Below are positions 1 to 9,113 of a stretch of DNA of 64,000 nucleotides, piece after piece. A model generated the notes under the pieces. That model was not told the DNA's origin. It made no database searches and saw nothing but the letters and a program-made list of their open reading frames with translations. The stretch is from Anaerovibrio lipolyticus LB2005. GTDB taxonomy: Bacteria > Bacillota > Negativicutes > Selenomonadales > Selenomonadaceae. Position numbers and translations under genes: made by a program. Position 1 is the stretch's first letter. Each line of letters opens with the position of its first letter. The stretch spans positions 186,001 to 250,000 of the forward strand of contig NZ_JHYA01000004.1 in the NCBI RefSeq assembly GCF_000621545.1, written 5' to 3'.

Positions 1-806
1 AATCCATTACAGCGGTACCGATTTTAGATAGTCGTTATAGAATTATAGATATTGTTATACTGAAGGAGATTAGTAATGCATCCTTATCGCATAAAAGTCT
101 CAAAGGCGTACCAGTAGTTATAATGGCTGGTGGCAAAGGTACCCGCCTTTACCCGTTTACCAAAATCCTCCCTAAGCCTCTTATTCCTATTGGGGACACT
201 CCTATCGTTGAGCGTATAATTGACTGTTATGTAGAATACGATATTAATGAATATTACATGACAGTTAATTATAAAAAAGGGATGTTGCGTTCCTATTTTA
301 ATGATTTGTCACCTCAATACAAGGTAAAATTTGTCGAGGAAGATAAGCCTTTGGGAACTGGTGGTAGTATCAAACTAATAGAGGATAAGTTTGATAGGCC
401 TCTTTTTGTAACGAATTGTGATGCATTGATAAGGGCAGATTATGCTGATATATATGAGCATCATATTAATTCGGGTAACGATATTACCATGGTCTCAGCA
501 TTAAAAAATATTACGGTTCCTTATGGTGTTGTTAATTCAGGAGTGAATGGTGAGTTGCTTTCCATGGAGGAAAAACCAACACTTTCCTATTTTATTAATA
601 CTGGTATGTATATCATTAATCCTGAAACTATTGATTTGATACCAGCTGATACCTTGTTCCACATGACTCATTTGGTGGAAAAAGTAATTAAGAGTGGCGG
701 CAAGGTTGGTACGTATCCTATAAGTGAGGATTCATTCCTGGATATGGGTGAGTTTGAAGAAATGAAGCGAATGGAGCAGAAGTTGAATATAATTTCTGAG
801 AAATGA
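1..806 (+). CDS. ptmE: Nucleotidyltransferase with N-terminal CBS region, PtmE type (5' end outside window)
   Basis: The reading frame is open from base 3, so the gene begins before the window and the ATG at 123 is internal. The residues before that ATG (VPILDSRYRIIDIV and after) look like the end of a CBS domain. Then comes the nucleotidyltransferase signature MAGGKGTRLYPFTKILPKPL and later an NCDALIRADY metal/sugar site. CBS plus NTP-transferase is the architecture of PtmE, which makes GDP-GlcN from glucosamine-1-phosphate at the start of the Campylobacter legionaminic acid route. The next four genes are the later steps of the same route and overlap or nearly touch this one, which supports the role. 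The exact nucleotide specificity is inferred from context. Confidence 0.85.
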   Translation, partial: SITAVPILDSRYRIIDIVILKEISNASLSHKSLKGVPVVIMAGGKGTRLYPFTKILPKPLIPIGDTPIVERIIDCYVEYDINEYYMTVNYKKGMLRSYFNDLSPQYKVKFVEEDKPLGTGGSIKLIEDKFDRPLFVTNCDALIRADYADIYEHHINSGNDITMVSALKNITVPYGVVNSGVNGELLSMEEKPTLSYFINTGMYIINPETIDLIPADTLFHMTHLVEKVIKSGGKVGTYPISEDSFLDMGEFEEMKRMEQKLNIISEK

Positions 807-1378
807 TTATGGAAGATATTGTGATAGTTGGCTTTGGTGGTCACGCGAAAAGTGTGGCTGACTGTATTGAACGGGAAGGAAAATACCATATAGTTGGTTA
901 CACTGATTTACAAAAAGCAGACTCGCAGTATTCCTATATGGGAACTGATGATGAGCTTCAAGCTATTTTTGATAGTGGTATAAAAAATGCTGCTATTGGT
1001 GTCGGCTATATGGGGAAAGGTGAAATCAGGCGGCAGCTTTATAGTAAGTTGAAAGACATTGGTTTCAAATTACCAATTATTGTAGATCCATCAGCTAGTG
1101 TCTCTGATACAGCTGCAATCGGGGAAGGGTCTTTTGTGGGTAAAGGTGCAATAATAAATACTGAGGCTGGTGTTGGCAAGATGGTTATTATCAACACAAA
1201 GGCTCTTGTTGAACATGAATGTGTTGTGGGGGATTATGCCCATGTGGCTGTTGGGGCAGTATTGTGTGGGCAAGTTAAAGTTGGAGAAGCTGCCTTTATT
1301 GGAGCGAATGCCACAGTGATACAGTGTCGTGAGGTAAAGGGTAATGCCATCATTCCGGCGGGAGCTACTATTAGATAA
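803..1378 (+). CDS. Sugar O-/N-acetyltransferase, NeuD/PglD/LegH family
   Basis: A 191-residue protein. It has an N-terminal Rossmann-like substrate domain (IVIVGFGGHAKSVADCI) and a C-terminal left-handed beta-helix made of hexapeptide repeats from about residue 95 (PSASVSDTAAIGEGSFVGKG). PglD, NeuD and LegH share this build and acetylate amino-sugar nucleotides or sialic-acid-like sugars with acetyl-CoA. The histidine expected to act as base lies in EHECVVGDYAHVAVGA. The ATG overlaps the stop of the upstream nucleotidyltransferase; an ATG six bases downstream is an alternative start. Position in the legionaminic cluster favours the LegH-type 4-N-acetylation step, but O-acetylation of the finished nonulosonate is equally possible from sequence alone. 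Confidence 0.85.
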   Translation: MIMEDIVIVGFGGHAKSVADCIEREGKYHIVGYTDLQKADSQYSYMGTDDELQAIFDSGIKNAAIGVGYMGKGEIRRQLYSKLKDIGFKLPIIVDPSASVSDTAAIGEGSFVGKGAIINTEAGVGKMVIINTKALVEHECVVGDYAHVAVGAVLCGQVKVGEAAFIGANATVIQCREVKGNAIIPAGATIR

Positions 1379-1389
1379 GGACGATTTTT

Positions 1390-2388
1390 ATGCAAAAGGT
1401 ATGTATTATCGCTGAAGCAGGCGTAAATCATAATGGTGACATAACAACTGCTAGAAAAATGGTTGATGCTGCTAAAAAAGCTGGTGTTGACTATATTAAA
1501 TTTCAGACATTTGTGCCAGAGAAGCTAGTTTCCCGTTATGCTGAAAAGGCGGAGTATCAAAAAGAGACAACTGACTCCGCCGAATCCCAGTTGGATATGC
1601 TAAAAAAGTTGTCATTATCCAATAATGAATTTGTGTCTTTAAAAGCGTACTGTGATGAGATTGGAATAGGCTTCATCTCTACTCCTTTTGATTTGGAAAG
1701 TATTGATTTCCTGGAAAAGTTGGAAATGGATTTTTGGAAAGTTCCATCCGGCGAGATTACCAATTTGCCATATCTTGAAAAAATAGCCGGAACGGGGCGC
1801 AAAGTTATTCTTTCCACAGGTATGAGTGATATTCAGGAGATTAAGGAGGCTGTCAAGGCCTTGGAGAAAGGCGGTACACCGGAAATAATTCTTCTTCATT
1901 GTAATACGCAGTATCCTACCCCATTTGAAGATGTAAATTTATCAGCTATGAATACTATTGCTCAGGAGACGGGCAAGCCTGTTGGTTATTCTGACCATAC
2001 CAAGGGGATTGAAGTACCTATTGCTGCGGTGGCTATGGGGGCAACAGTTATTGAGAAACATTTCACTTTGGATAAAACGCTGGAAGGCCCTGACCATAAG
2101 GCTAGTCTTGAGCCAAATGAGCTTACACAGATGGTAAGTGCTATTCGGCACATAGAAAAAGCTGTAGGTACCAGTATAAAAGGAACTACAGCTTCTGAAG
2201 TTGGCAACAAAAGCATTGCTAGAAAAAGTATTGTTGCGGCATGTAAAATTGTCAAGGGTGAAATTTTATCAGAAAAAAATATAACCACCAAACGACCTGG
2301 GAATGGTATTTCTCCAATGAAATGGTATGAGATTATTGGTAAAGTTGCTCCAAGGGATTTCAGTGAAGACGAGTTGATAGAACTATGA
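1390..2388 (+). CDS. legI: N,N'-diacetyllegionaminate synthase (NeuB family)
   Basis: A 332-residue cytosolic enzyme that condenses phosphoenolpyruvate with a 6-deoxy-diacetamido-mannose-type sugar to give a nine-carbon nonulosonic acid. Residues 1-270 form the NeuB TIM barrel, with IAEAGVNHNGD at the start and HCNTQYPTPFEDVNL and GYSDHTKG further on. The last 60 residues are the SAF antifreeze-like lid (RKSIVAACKIVKGEIL). The FEDVNL stretch is more typical of legionaminate/pseudaminate synthases than of sialic acid NeuB. The 3' end overlaps the next start by four bases (ATGA), showing translational coupling. Confidence 0.88.
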   Translation: MQKVCIIAEAGVNHNGDITTARKMVDAAKKAGVDYIKFQTFVPEKLVSRYAEKAEYQKETTDSAESQLDMLKKLSLSNNEFVSLKAYCDEIGIGFISTPFDLESIDFLEKLEMDFWKVPSGEITNLPYLEKIAGTGRKVILSTGMSDIQEIKEAVKALEKGGTPEIILLHCNTQYPTPFEDVNLSAMNTIAQETGKPVGYSDHTKGIEVPIAAVAMGATVIEKHFTLDKTLEGPDHKASLEPNELTQMVSAIRHIEKAVGTSIKGTTASEVGNKSIARKSIVAACKIVKGEILSEKNITTKRPGNGISPMKWYEIIGKVAPRDFSEDELIEL

Positions 2389-3548
2389 AAAAGATAGCTG
2401 TAGTTACAGCAACAAGAGCTGAATATGGACTGCTGTCGCCTGTTATAAAGAAATTGCGGTCGCTTGAGAGTGCAATGTTTAAGGTCGAGTTAATCGTGAC
2501 GGGAACCCATCTTAGTGAACATTATGGTATGACTATCGATGATATTGATGACCGTATTGACCATAAAATACCTATATCAGTGCAATCAGCTTCTTGTGCA
2601 GACATTTCCTCTAATCAGGCAGAAGCTTTGGTTAAGTTCACGGATTTGTTTGCGGCAGAAAAATATGATGGTATTGTTATACTTGGAGACCGTTATGAAA
2701 TGCTTGCTGTAGCTATTGCGGCCGGTAACACCCATACCCCAGTTTTTCACCTGTGCGGTGGTGACACAACAGAAGGTGCCTTGGATGAATGGATTAGACA
2801 CTCCATAACCAAGATGAGCTATCTCCATTTTGTTACCAATGAGGACAGCAGGAAACGGGTTGTTCAGCTTGGAGAAAATCCTAATCGCGTTTTCAATTAC
2901 GGTTCTACCAGTATTGACAACATACTCAATGTTGCTGATATGACAAAAGCTGAAGTGTTACAGAGTATTGGCGTGGATGATTGTAAATATGCTCTTTGCA
3001 CCTATCATCCGGTAACAATGGAAGATAGCTGTGTTGATGGACATATAGAGTCTTTCCTTGCGGCGATTAAGTCTTTCCCACAATTGCAGTTCATTGTAAC
3101 CAAATCCAATGCGGATCAGGGCGGTGCAAGGATAAATGAGCTGTTGGATGAAGCGGAAAAGAGAATAGATAATCTTCATGTGTATACTTCTCTTGGGGTG
3201 AGGAGATATCTTTCACTGATGAAATTCGCTGAATTTGTTCTGGGCAACTCATCAAGCGGGATAATTGAAACCCCAGCCTTCCATGTGCCAACAGTGAATA
3301 TTGGTGATAGGCAGCGCGGTCGTTTACAGTCTGAAAGTATAATAAACTGTGGTGAAGATACTTGTAGTATTGCCATAGCTATAAATAAAGCAATGTCTGC
3401 TGCTTTTAGAGCAGTGTGTGATTCAGTTGTCAGTCCATATGGTGCTGGGAATACTTCTGAAAAAATAGCTAAGAAGATTCATGAAGTTGTCAACATAGAT
3501 AATATAGATCTTAAAAAGAAGTTTTTTGACATTGAGGCAAATATATGA
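2385..3548 (+). CDS. legG: Hydrolysing UDP-sugar 2-epimerase, NeuC/LegG type
   Basis: A 387-residue enzyme of the hydrolysing UDP-GlcNAc 2-epimerase family. It inverts C2 and removes the nucleotide to give the mannose-configured substrate for the neighbouring synthase. Family marks are the N-terminal VVTATRAEYGLLSPVI, the LGDRYEMLAVAIAA segment, HLCGGDTTEGALDEWIRH and the nucleotide-binding LGNSSSGIIETP near residue 290. Length fits NeuC/LegG (about 380). The gene overlaps both neighbours by four bases. Specificity for a diacetamido-trideoxy sugar rather than UDP-GlcNAc is inferred from the CBS-type nucleotidyltransferase and LegI-like synthase in the same operon. Confidence 0.87.
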   Translation: MKKIAVVTATRAEYGLLSPVIKKLRSLESAMFKVELIVTGTHLSEHYGMTIDDIDDRIDHKIPISVQSASCADISSNQAEALVKFTDLFAAEKYDGIVILGDRYEMLAVAIAAGNTHTPVFHLCGGDTTEGALDEWIRHSITKMSYLHFVTNEDSRKRVVQLGENPNRVFNYGSTSIDNILNVADMTKAEVLQSIGVDDCKYALCTYHPVTMEDSCVDGHIESFLAAIKSFPQLQFIVTKSNADQGGARINELLDEAEKRIDNLHVYTSLGVRRYLSLMKFAEFVLGNSSSGIIETPAFHVPTVNIGDRQRGRLQSESIINCGEDTCSIAIAINKAMSAAFRAVCDSVVSPYGAGNTSEKIAKKIHEVVNIDNIDLKKKFFDIEANI

Positions 3549-4225
3549 AAAACATTGCGATTATTCCAGCCAGGAGCGGTTCTAAAGGCTTGAAGAATAA
3601 AAATATAAAACTGCTAAATGGGAAACCGTTAATGTGGTATTCTATTCAAGCAGCTATAAAATCTGACTGTTTTGATGAAGTAATGGTATCTACAGATAGC
3701 GCAGGGTATGCTGAAATAGCAAAAGAATGTGGTGCAAATGTGCCATTCCTAAGAAGCGCTAAAGAATCCACAGATACGGCATCATCTTGGGATGTTGTTA
3801 GAGAAGTACTTGCTAATTATCAAGACGAGGGAAAAGTTTTTGATAATGTGATGTTATTACAGCCCACATCACCTTTACGCACAGATAAAGATATTGTGGG
3901 GGCGTTTAATCTTATGCAAGAAAAAAAAGCCAGCACCATCATTGGGGTATGTGAAACAGACCATTCTCCGTTGTGGTGTAACATTTTGCCTGAAGATGGT
4001 AGCTTAAATGGATTTATTCGACCTGAAGCAAAAAGTGCCTCTGGGCGGCAGGGATTACCAACTTATTACCGTATTAATGGAGCTATATATTTGACCAAAG
4101 CAGTATCTGATATTGGCAAAGATTTGTACAATAACCATTGTTTTGCATATATAATGCCTCGGAATCGTTCAATAGATATTGATACCGAACTTGATTTTAA
4201 AATAGCAGAGGCCCTTCTGAAATAA
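3545..4225 (+). CDS. legF: CMP-nonulosonate cytidylyltransferase (NeuA/LegF)
   Basis: A 226-residue cytidylyltransferase that activates the nonulosonic acid with CTP for glycosyl transfer. The N-terminal IIPARSGSKGLKNKN is the CTP-binding loop. LLQPTSPLRTDKDI and the terminal SIDIDTELDF are the other conserved CMP-NeuAc synthetase segments, carrying the metal-binding aspartates. It is a single-domain protein without the C-terminal esterase seen in some NeuA proteins. It is the last gene of the leg operon; the next gene is on the other strand and ends 15 bases away. Confidence 0.88.
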   Translation: MKNIAIIPARSGSKGLKNKNIKLLNGKPLMWYSIQAAIKSDCFDEVMVSTDSAGYAEIAKECGANVPFLRSAKESTDTASSWDVVREVLANYQDEGKVFDNVMLLQPTSPLRTDKDIVGAFNLMQEKKASTIIGVCETDHSPLWCNILPEDGSLNGFIRPEAKSASGRQGLPTYYRINGAIYLTKAVSDIGKDLYNNHCFAYIMPRNRSIDIDTELDFKIAEALLK

Positions 4226-4240
4226 TGGGATTACTGTTGG

Positions 4241-5443
4241 TTATAGAGATGTTAAGTAACAATCTAGTTCTTTTTCTGTCTTTGGAACAAAGAATTTACC
4301 TCTATAATTTTTGGTAAGCTTGTCATAGAGGGTAGTCAGAGCCGGATTGATATTTTGTGGCATCATCAAGTGGTGTAATAATATGTATTTATTTCCATCA
4401 TTTTCATTGCCCAAAACTGCGTGATGCATAATAACAGAGCTGGAAAAAGGTGTTATGAAAAGCGTATTTTTTATACGATAATTTGCACTTATCAGTTCAA
4501 ATGGGAGGTTTTTTTCAGCTAACACTTTTACATTAACATCGTGGTATTCACCCAGCATGGTTGTAGCATGTCTGGGATGAAATTTTATGTATGCTTCCCG
4601 CTTAGGCATGCCCCCGATTACTTTTTTAAATAGCCTAATTTCTTCATCGTACAATACACTATTTTTTATATGCTTTTTATAAGAATTAGCGAAAATAGTT
4701 TTTCTCAGTTTACCGGCATTGCTTAAATAAGGTGGCATTTTTTGAAAACCCTGATCACACATAATTATTGCATTGTTAATTTCAGTATGTGGTAAATCAG
4801 AGGCTTTAAATACTGCGTTAATAGTGTCAATGAATGCAGTTTCATCATGGTTGATTTTAGGAATTTTAACAGTACTTTTTATTGCTTCTCTATATATGGC
4901 ATTATTTGGCTCATATAGATAGGCAGTATCAGCTTCAATTTCATCAATATCCATCCTAAGATATGAGCCAGCCCCTTCGTCAAGTAAATTGAATTTACAA
5001 CCTTCGGGCTGGTTTTTTAAGTGACTAATTAACGACCTATATACTGTGCCATTAGTGAAGGCAAACACCTCGTCATAGGCAATGGTTTTGATTTGATCGA
5101 ACCCTTTTATCCTTTGGGACAAGATTTCTTCGCTTCCCCAAAATTTTTGTCGCATGTTATCGTAACATAGCTTTGAGCTGTTCTGCAAAGCTTCAAATAT
5201 TCCCATTCGCTGTTCGTTATTTTGTAAATCCCTTATATATTGATGGACTCCTTGCAGTTCATCTATAAATGAGTAAATGTTTCTAAATTGATTTGTCCCC
5301 TTAATTCTATCTATAAGATCTTTATCCTCAGGATGACGGTTATGGACTAAAATGTCAGCTGTATCATCCTTTAATAAATGATATTTAATATTTATGGCAT
5401 TTAATAACTGAAATTCAGTATCACAAACAAATAAACAAATCAC
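4241..5443 (-). CDS. Putative sialyl/nonulosonyl transferase, GT52-like
   Basis: A 400-residue protein beginning MICLFVCDTEFQLLNAINI, a start typical of GT52 lipooligosaccharide sialyltransferases and related polysialyltransferase-like proteins. Further marks are a central YDEVFAFTNGTVYRS region, LLDEGAGSYLR, and KFHPRHATTM followed by TPFSSSVIMHHAV, matching the HP and SS motifs of bacterial sialyltransferases. It converges on the legionaminic operon, so it probably uses the CMP-nonulosonate made there; its acceptor is unknown. The start is GTG with AGGAGG eight bases upstream on the minus strand. Family assignment is by remembered motif only. Confidence 0.65.
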   Translation of the reverse strand: MICLFVCDTEFQLLNAINIKYHLLKDDTADILVHNRHPEDKDLIDRIKGTNQFRNIYSFIDELQGVHQYIRDLQNNEQRMGIFEALQNSSKLCYDNMRQKFWGSEEILSQRIKGFDQIKTIAYDEVFAFTNGTVYRSLISHLKNQPEGCKFNLLDEGAGSYLRMDIDEIEADTAYLYEPNNAIYREAIKSTVKIPKINHDETAFIDTINAVFKASDLPHTEINNAIIMCDQGFQKMPPYLSNAGKLRKTIFANSYKKHIKNSVLYDEEIRLFKKVIGGMPKREAYIKFHPRHATTMLGEYHDVNVKVLAEKNLPFELISANYRIKNTLFITPFSSSVIMHHAVLGNENDGNKYILLHHLMMPQNINPALTTLYDKLTKNYRGKFFVPKTEKELDCYLTSL

Positions 5444-5468
5444 ACTAATTTCCTCCTAAGCATTGGTT

Positions 5469-5510
5469 TTGACAGCGTTCTGAGATAAAACCACAGAAAT
5501 AGTGTATAAT
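5469..5510 (+). promoter_or_regulatory. Candidate promoter region upstream of the GT4 gene
   Basis: The 130-bp gap between two divergent glycosyltransferase genes holds a consensus TATAAT at 5505-5510, about 65 bases before the plus-strand start. A TTGACA lies at 5469-5474, but 30 bases separate the two hexamers, too far for one sigma-70 promoter. Only the -10 element is offered with any weight. The downstream gene has a good ribosome site (GGAGAGG) before its ATG. Confidence 0.3.
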
Positions 5511-5573
5511 AATTAGTATGTTAATACAACAATTGGTCGTGAATTTTATTTATAGAAAAATGGAGAGGATGTT

Positions 5574-6755
5574 ATGCGCCTACTATTGGCTAATTTTACG
5601 AAAATGGTTGGAGATACTGGAGGCACAGCCAAAGTACATTGTAACTTTGCCAATGTTATGCAGCAAAGAGGCTATGATGTAGCCATGGTTTATCAGGACC
5701 ACAAACAAGGGGCTTGCTTTTTCCCGGTAAATAAGGAAGTGCGTCAATACAATATATGCCATTATGATGGTCATGATTATACTTTGCCACTAAGCTATCG
5801 TATTCGACGTGAGATGGTTCGTGGATTCAGCAAAAAAATGGCTGCCACTATAGGTGATGAATTTATAGAGAATTATTTGTTGGATAATGTTCGGGCAATT
5901 TTGGAAAAGGAACAACCTGATATTATCATTGCTTTTCAACCTGCAGCTGCCAAGGTATTTCTGCAAGATTTAAAGACAGATATTCCTATTATTCTCATGT
6001 GTCATGGGGAGGCGGAGGACTGGTTTCATAATTATCCCGATAAGCAGGTACAGGCTATAAAGGATTGTGATGTGGTACAGGTATTGATGCCGTCCTTTAA
6101 GAAAGCAATTACCAGTAGATATCCGGATACTAAGACAGTGGTCGTTGGCAATGTTGTACCACAGTTCGAAAAAGAAGATATTGGTTCCCATACTGGACGC
6201 CATAAAATTACCTTTATTGGTCGTTTGGCACGCAAACATAAACGACCTCATTTATTAGTGGAGGCATTTATTCCATTAGCTTCAACTTATACGGATTGGG
6301 ATGTTGAAATCTGGGGAAATGAGGATAGCCGAGGATATATTAAGGAAATGCAGGTCAAGATAGATAGTGCAGGTTTGCAGGATCGCATAAAAATTATGGG
6401 GACAACCCATGATGTGGAGTCAGTCCTTAGGCAGGGCGATATTTTTGTTTTCCCTAGTGCCTATGAGGGGTTTGGACTTACTATTGCTGAAGGCATGAGT
6501 GTGGGACTCCCTGCTGTGGCCTATGCCAGCTGCCCAGCTGTAAATGAACTAGTTCATGACGGTGTAGATGGTTTCTTGGTTGAAGATGGTGTGGAGCCAT
6601 TGCGGGAAAAGATAGAGCTGTTAATGTCAGATATGGACCTTCGTGTAAAAATGGGTGCCGCAGCCCATGAGGCAATGAAGGAATACAGTGATGATAAAAT
6701 CTGGGCTACTTGGGAAAGTCTTATTCAAGAAACAGTGAATAAAGCGGATAAATAA
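5574..6755 (+). CDS. Glycosyltransferase family 4
   Basis: A 393-residue GT-B retaining glycosyltransferase. The N-terminal domain has the glycine-rich acceptor-side loop (MVGDTGGTAKVHCNFANVM). The C-terminal donor domain has ITFIGRLARKHKRPHLLVEA and the GT4 E-x7-E motif in PSAYEGFGLTIAEGMSVG (about residues 297-314). No membrane segment is evident, so it should act on the cytoplasmic face on a nucleotide-sugar donor. It sits downstream of the legionaminic genes but has its own promoter region and ends at a terminator shared with nrdD, so it may be a single-gene unit. Donor and acceptor cannot be told from sequence. Confidence 0.85.
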   Translation: MRLLLANFTKMVGDTGGTAKVHCNFANVMQQRGYDVAMVYQDHKQGACFFPVNKEVRQYNICHYDGHDYTLPLSYRIRREMVRGFSKKMAATIGDEFIENYLLDNVRAILEKEQPDIIIAFQPAAAKVFLQDLKTDIPIILMCHGEAEDWFHNYPDKQVQAIKDCDVVQVLMPSFKKAITSRYPDTKTVVVGNVVPQFEKEDIGSHTGRHKITFIGRLARKHKRPHLLVEAFIPLASTYTDWDVEIWGNEDSRGYIKEMQVKIDSAGLQDRIKIMGTTHDVESVLRQGDIFVFPSAYEGFGLTIAEGMSVGLPAVAYASCPAVNELVHDGVDGFLVEDGVEPLREKIELLMSDMDLRVKMGAAAHEAMKEYSDDKIWATWESLIQETVNKADK

Positions 6756-6760
6756 GAGCA

Positions 6761-6804
6761 AAAAACAAGCTGCTATCACATAAAAGTGATTGCAGCTTGT
6801 TTTT
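6761..6804. terminator. Bidirectional intrinsic terminator between GT4 and nrdD
   Basis: A near-perfect 18-bp stem with one mismatch. The arms are AAAAACAAGCTGC then ATCAC, and GTGAT then GCAGCTTGTTTTT, with a short A-rich loop. The A run on one side and T run on the other let it work for both converging genes. Confidence 0.9.
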
Positions 6805-6821
6805 ATATTGCTAATATTCAA

Positions 6822-9086
6822 TTACTCAAACACAGGTCTCTTCACAATCTTATGTCCAGTGATGATTTCCTTCCGTTTGCAGTGTGGGCATTCGTTTTCA
6901 ATAATGCCAGTGTAGCCACACACAGGGTCACGGTCAACAGGGTGGTTAATGGAGAAGTAGCCCATGTTGGCATCGTGCATGGCACGAACCAGAGCCTCAA
7001 AGGCCTTCACATTCTTGGAAGGGTCGCCGTTCATTTCTACATAAGCGATATGCCCCGCATTTTCCAGCTCGTGGTAAGGTGCCTCGATGCGAATTTTATC
7101 CAAAGCCTTAATGTCATAATATACAGGCACATGGGAGCTGTTGGTCATATAATCTCTGTCGGTAACTCCCGCAATTTTGCCGAATTTCTTGCGGTTTGCC
7201 CGTTGGAACTGACCGGCAGTGGACTCGGCTGGAGTACCAAAGCAGGTCCAGTTCATACTTTCTGCCTTGGTATATTCATCAGTCTTCTGACGGATATGCC
7301 CCACGATTTCCAGCCCCAGCTTCTGGGCCTCCTCAGACTCGCCGTGATGCTTGCCGATGAGAGCCACCAGGCACTCAGCCAGACCACAGAAACCAATGGA
7401 ATAGGAAGCGTGCTTCAATACTTCCTCAATGGAGTCGGTATTCTTCAGCTTATCGCTGTCCATCCAGATACCCTGTCCCATAAGGAACGGATAGTTATAG
7501 ACGTGCTTATGCTTAATGGTCTGCAGTCTGAAGAGAAGATAGTCGTGGCTAATCTGAATGTATTTATCCAAGAGGCACCAGAACTTATCCATATTTCTGT
7601 CAGCCTCCAGGGCCAGCATAGGCAGATTAATGGTGGTAAAGGAGAAGTTACCCCTGCTGCCCACCTCGCTAGGGCCATTTACATTACCAATAGTGCGGGT
7701 ACGACAGCCCATGGTGGCAATTACGCTGTTGTAGTTGCCAGGCTTGTAGTACTGGAGATTATATGGAGCATCCACATTTACGAAGTTAGGGAACAATCTT
7801 TTGGCAGAGGTCTTGCAGGCCTGCTGGAAAAGATCATAGTTAGGATCCCCAGGATTGTAGTTAACCCCGGACTTAAGCTGGAATACGGAAATAGGGAAAA
7901 TAGCGGTTTCACCATTACCCAGACCGCTCATAATAGCGTTCATAACCTCCCGCATGGCAAGGCGTCCCTCAGGAGAGGTATCCATACCATAGTTAATGGA
8001 GCTGAATGGCACCTGGGCACCAGCGCGGGAATGGAGGGTGTTGAAATTGTGAATCAGTGCCTCCATAGCCTGATGGGTTTCCTCAGTGGTATCATCACAG
8101 GCCAAGCGATAAATATTGGCAGCATCCAGCCTTAACTCCGGACTGGTCTCCATAATATCTGCAGGCAGCACCTTGCCCAGGGCTTCAGTAATAGCCTTAA
8201 TGTTATCTTCCGTTGCTATTGGTTCACCATCGGTAAAGGTGCAGCGGTCGTAGTCCATAGCTGCCATAAAGGCCTTACGGAATTCCTTGGCAGCGATTAA
8301 CTTTTCTCCGCCAAAACGATAAAGGCAGGCCTTGTAGGCTTCATCCGCAATAGCCTTTTTAAAGGTCTTGCGCACACCCTCAGCCATGGCGTAATCAAAG
8401 GCGTTGATGGACTGGCCACCAAACATATCATTCTGGTTGGACTGAATTGCAATACAGGCCAAAGATGCGTACGCGCGGATGGAATTTGGCTCACGCAGGA
8501 AGCCGTGGCCCGTGGAAAAGCCACCATGGAACAGCTTCAGCAAATCAATCTGACAGCAATTCAGGGTAATAAGGGAGAAGTCCTTGTCGTGGATATGGAT
8601 ATAATTTTCTCTGTCGGCCTTGGCAAATTCCTCAGGCAACATATAGTTATCCACGAAATGCTTGGCACCCTCGGCACCTAATTTAAGCATAATACCCATT
8701 GAGGCGTCGGTGTTTATATTGGCGTTGTCACGCTTCATGTCTGAGTCCACAGCATCAGCGAAGAAAATATCCCTGTAGCTGTTCATCAGATGCTTCTGGG
8801 CCTCACGGCGATTAGCATGACGCTGGCGATACATGATGTAGCGCTTGGCTATCTCATAGTAATCCTGCTCCATGAGGGTCTTCTCAACAATATCCTGAAT
8901 ATCCTCTACGTTAATATTTTCCCAGTTCTCAATGGCGGACTCCACCTGGTCCACCACTTTCTGAATATCCCTTGTAGATAAGGAATCATTTACAGCCTTG
9001 CTGGCTCCTGCAATGGCGTTAAAAATTTTGGAGGAATCGTAGTCCACCACAACGCCGGAGCGCTTTATAACATGCTTTAGCTTCAT
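6822..9086 (-). CDS. nrdD: Anaerobic ribonucleoside-triphosphate reductase, atypical C-terminus
   Basis: A 754-residue class III ribonucleotide reductase, which makes deoxynucleotides without oxygen. Residues 1-90 are an ATP-cone (VIKRSGVVVDYDSSKIF). The barrel follows, with GGFSTGHGFLREPNSIRAYA, AIQSNQNDMFGGQSINAFD and ATMGCRTRTIGN. The C-terminal finger has DPVCGYTG and ECPHC (Cys723, 733, 736). The protein ends 18 residues after the last cysteine, and I cannot find the RxxGY-type glycyl-radical motif expected after that finger; the nearest match is ITGHK. The reading frame closes normally 18 bases before a terminator, so no frameshift is apparent. No nrdG activase gene lies beside it. Confidence 0.93.
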   Translation of the reverse strand: MKLKHVIKRSGVVVDYDSSKIFNAIAGASKAVNDSLSTRDIQKVVDQVESAIENWENINVEDIQDIVEKTLMEQDYYEIAKRYIMYRQRHANRREAQKHLMNSYRDIFFADAVDSDMKRDNANINTDASMGIMLKLGAEGAKHFVDNYMLPEEFAKADRENYIHIHDKDFSLITLNCCQIDLLKLFHGGFSTGHGFLREPNSIRAYASLACIAIQSNQNDMFGGQSINAFDYAMAEGVRKTFKKAIADEAYKACLYRFGGEKLIAAKEFRKAFMAAMDYDRCTFTDGEPIATEDNIKAITEALGKVLPADIMETSPELRLDAANIYRLACDDTTEETHQAMEALIHNFNTLHSRAGAQVPFSSINYGMDTSPEGRLAMREVMNAIMSGLGNGETAIFPISVFQLKSGVNYNPGDPNYDLFQQACKTSAKRLFPNFVNVDAPYNLQYYKPGNYNSVIATMGCRTRTIGNVNGPSEVGSRGNFSFTTINLPMLALEADRNMDKFWCLLDKYIQISHDYLLFRLQTIKHKHVYNYPFLMGQGIWMDSDKLKNTDSIEEVLKHASYSIGFCGLAECLVALIGKHHGESEEAQKLGLEIVGHIRQKTDEYTKAESMNWTCFGTPAESTAGQFQRANRKKFGKIAGVTDRDYMTNSSHVPVYYDIKALDKIRIEAPYHELENAGHIAYVEMNGDPSKNVKAFEALVRAMHDANMGYFSINHPVDRDPVCGYTGIIENECPHCKRKEIITGHKIVKRPVFE

Positions 9087-9113
9087 ATATCAACACATTC
9101 CTTTCATGTATAG

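Noticed and set aside
6786-8135. A 449-codon plus-strand open frame opposite nrdD
   Set aside because: It lies entirely antisense to a clear NrdD, has no ribosome site and its translation shows no domain; a codon-bias shadow.
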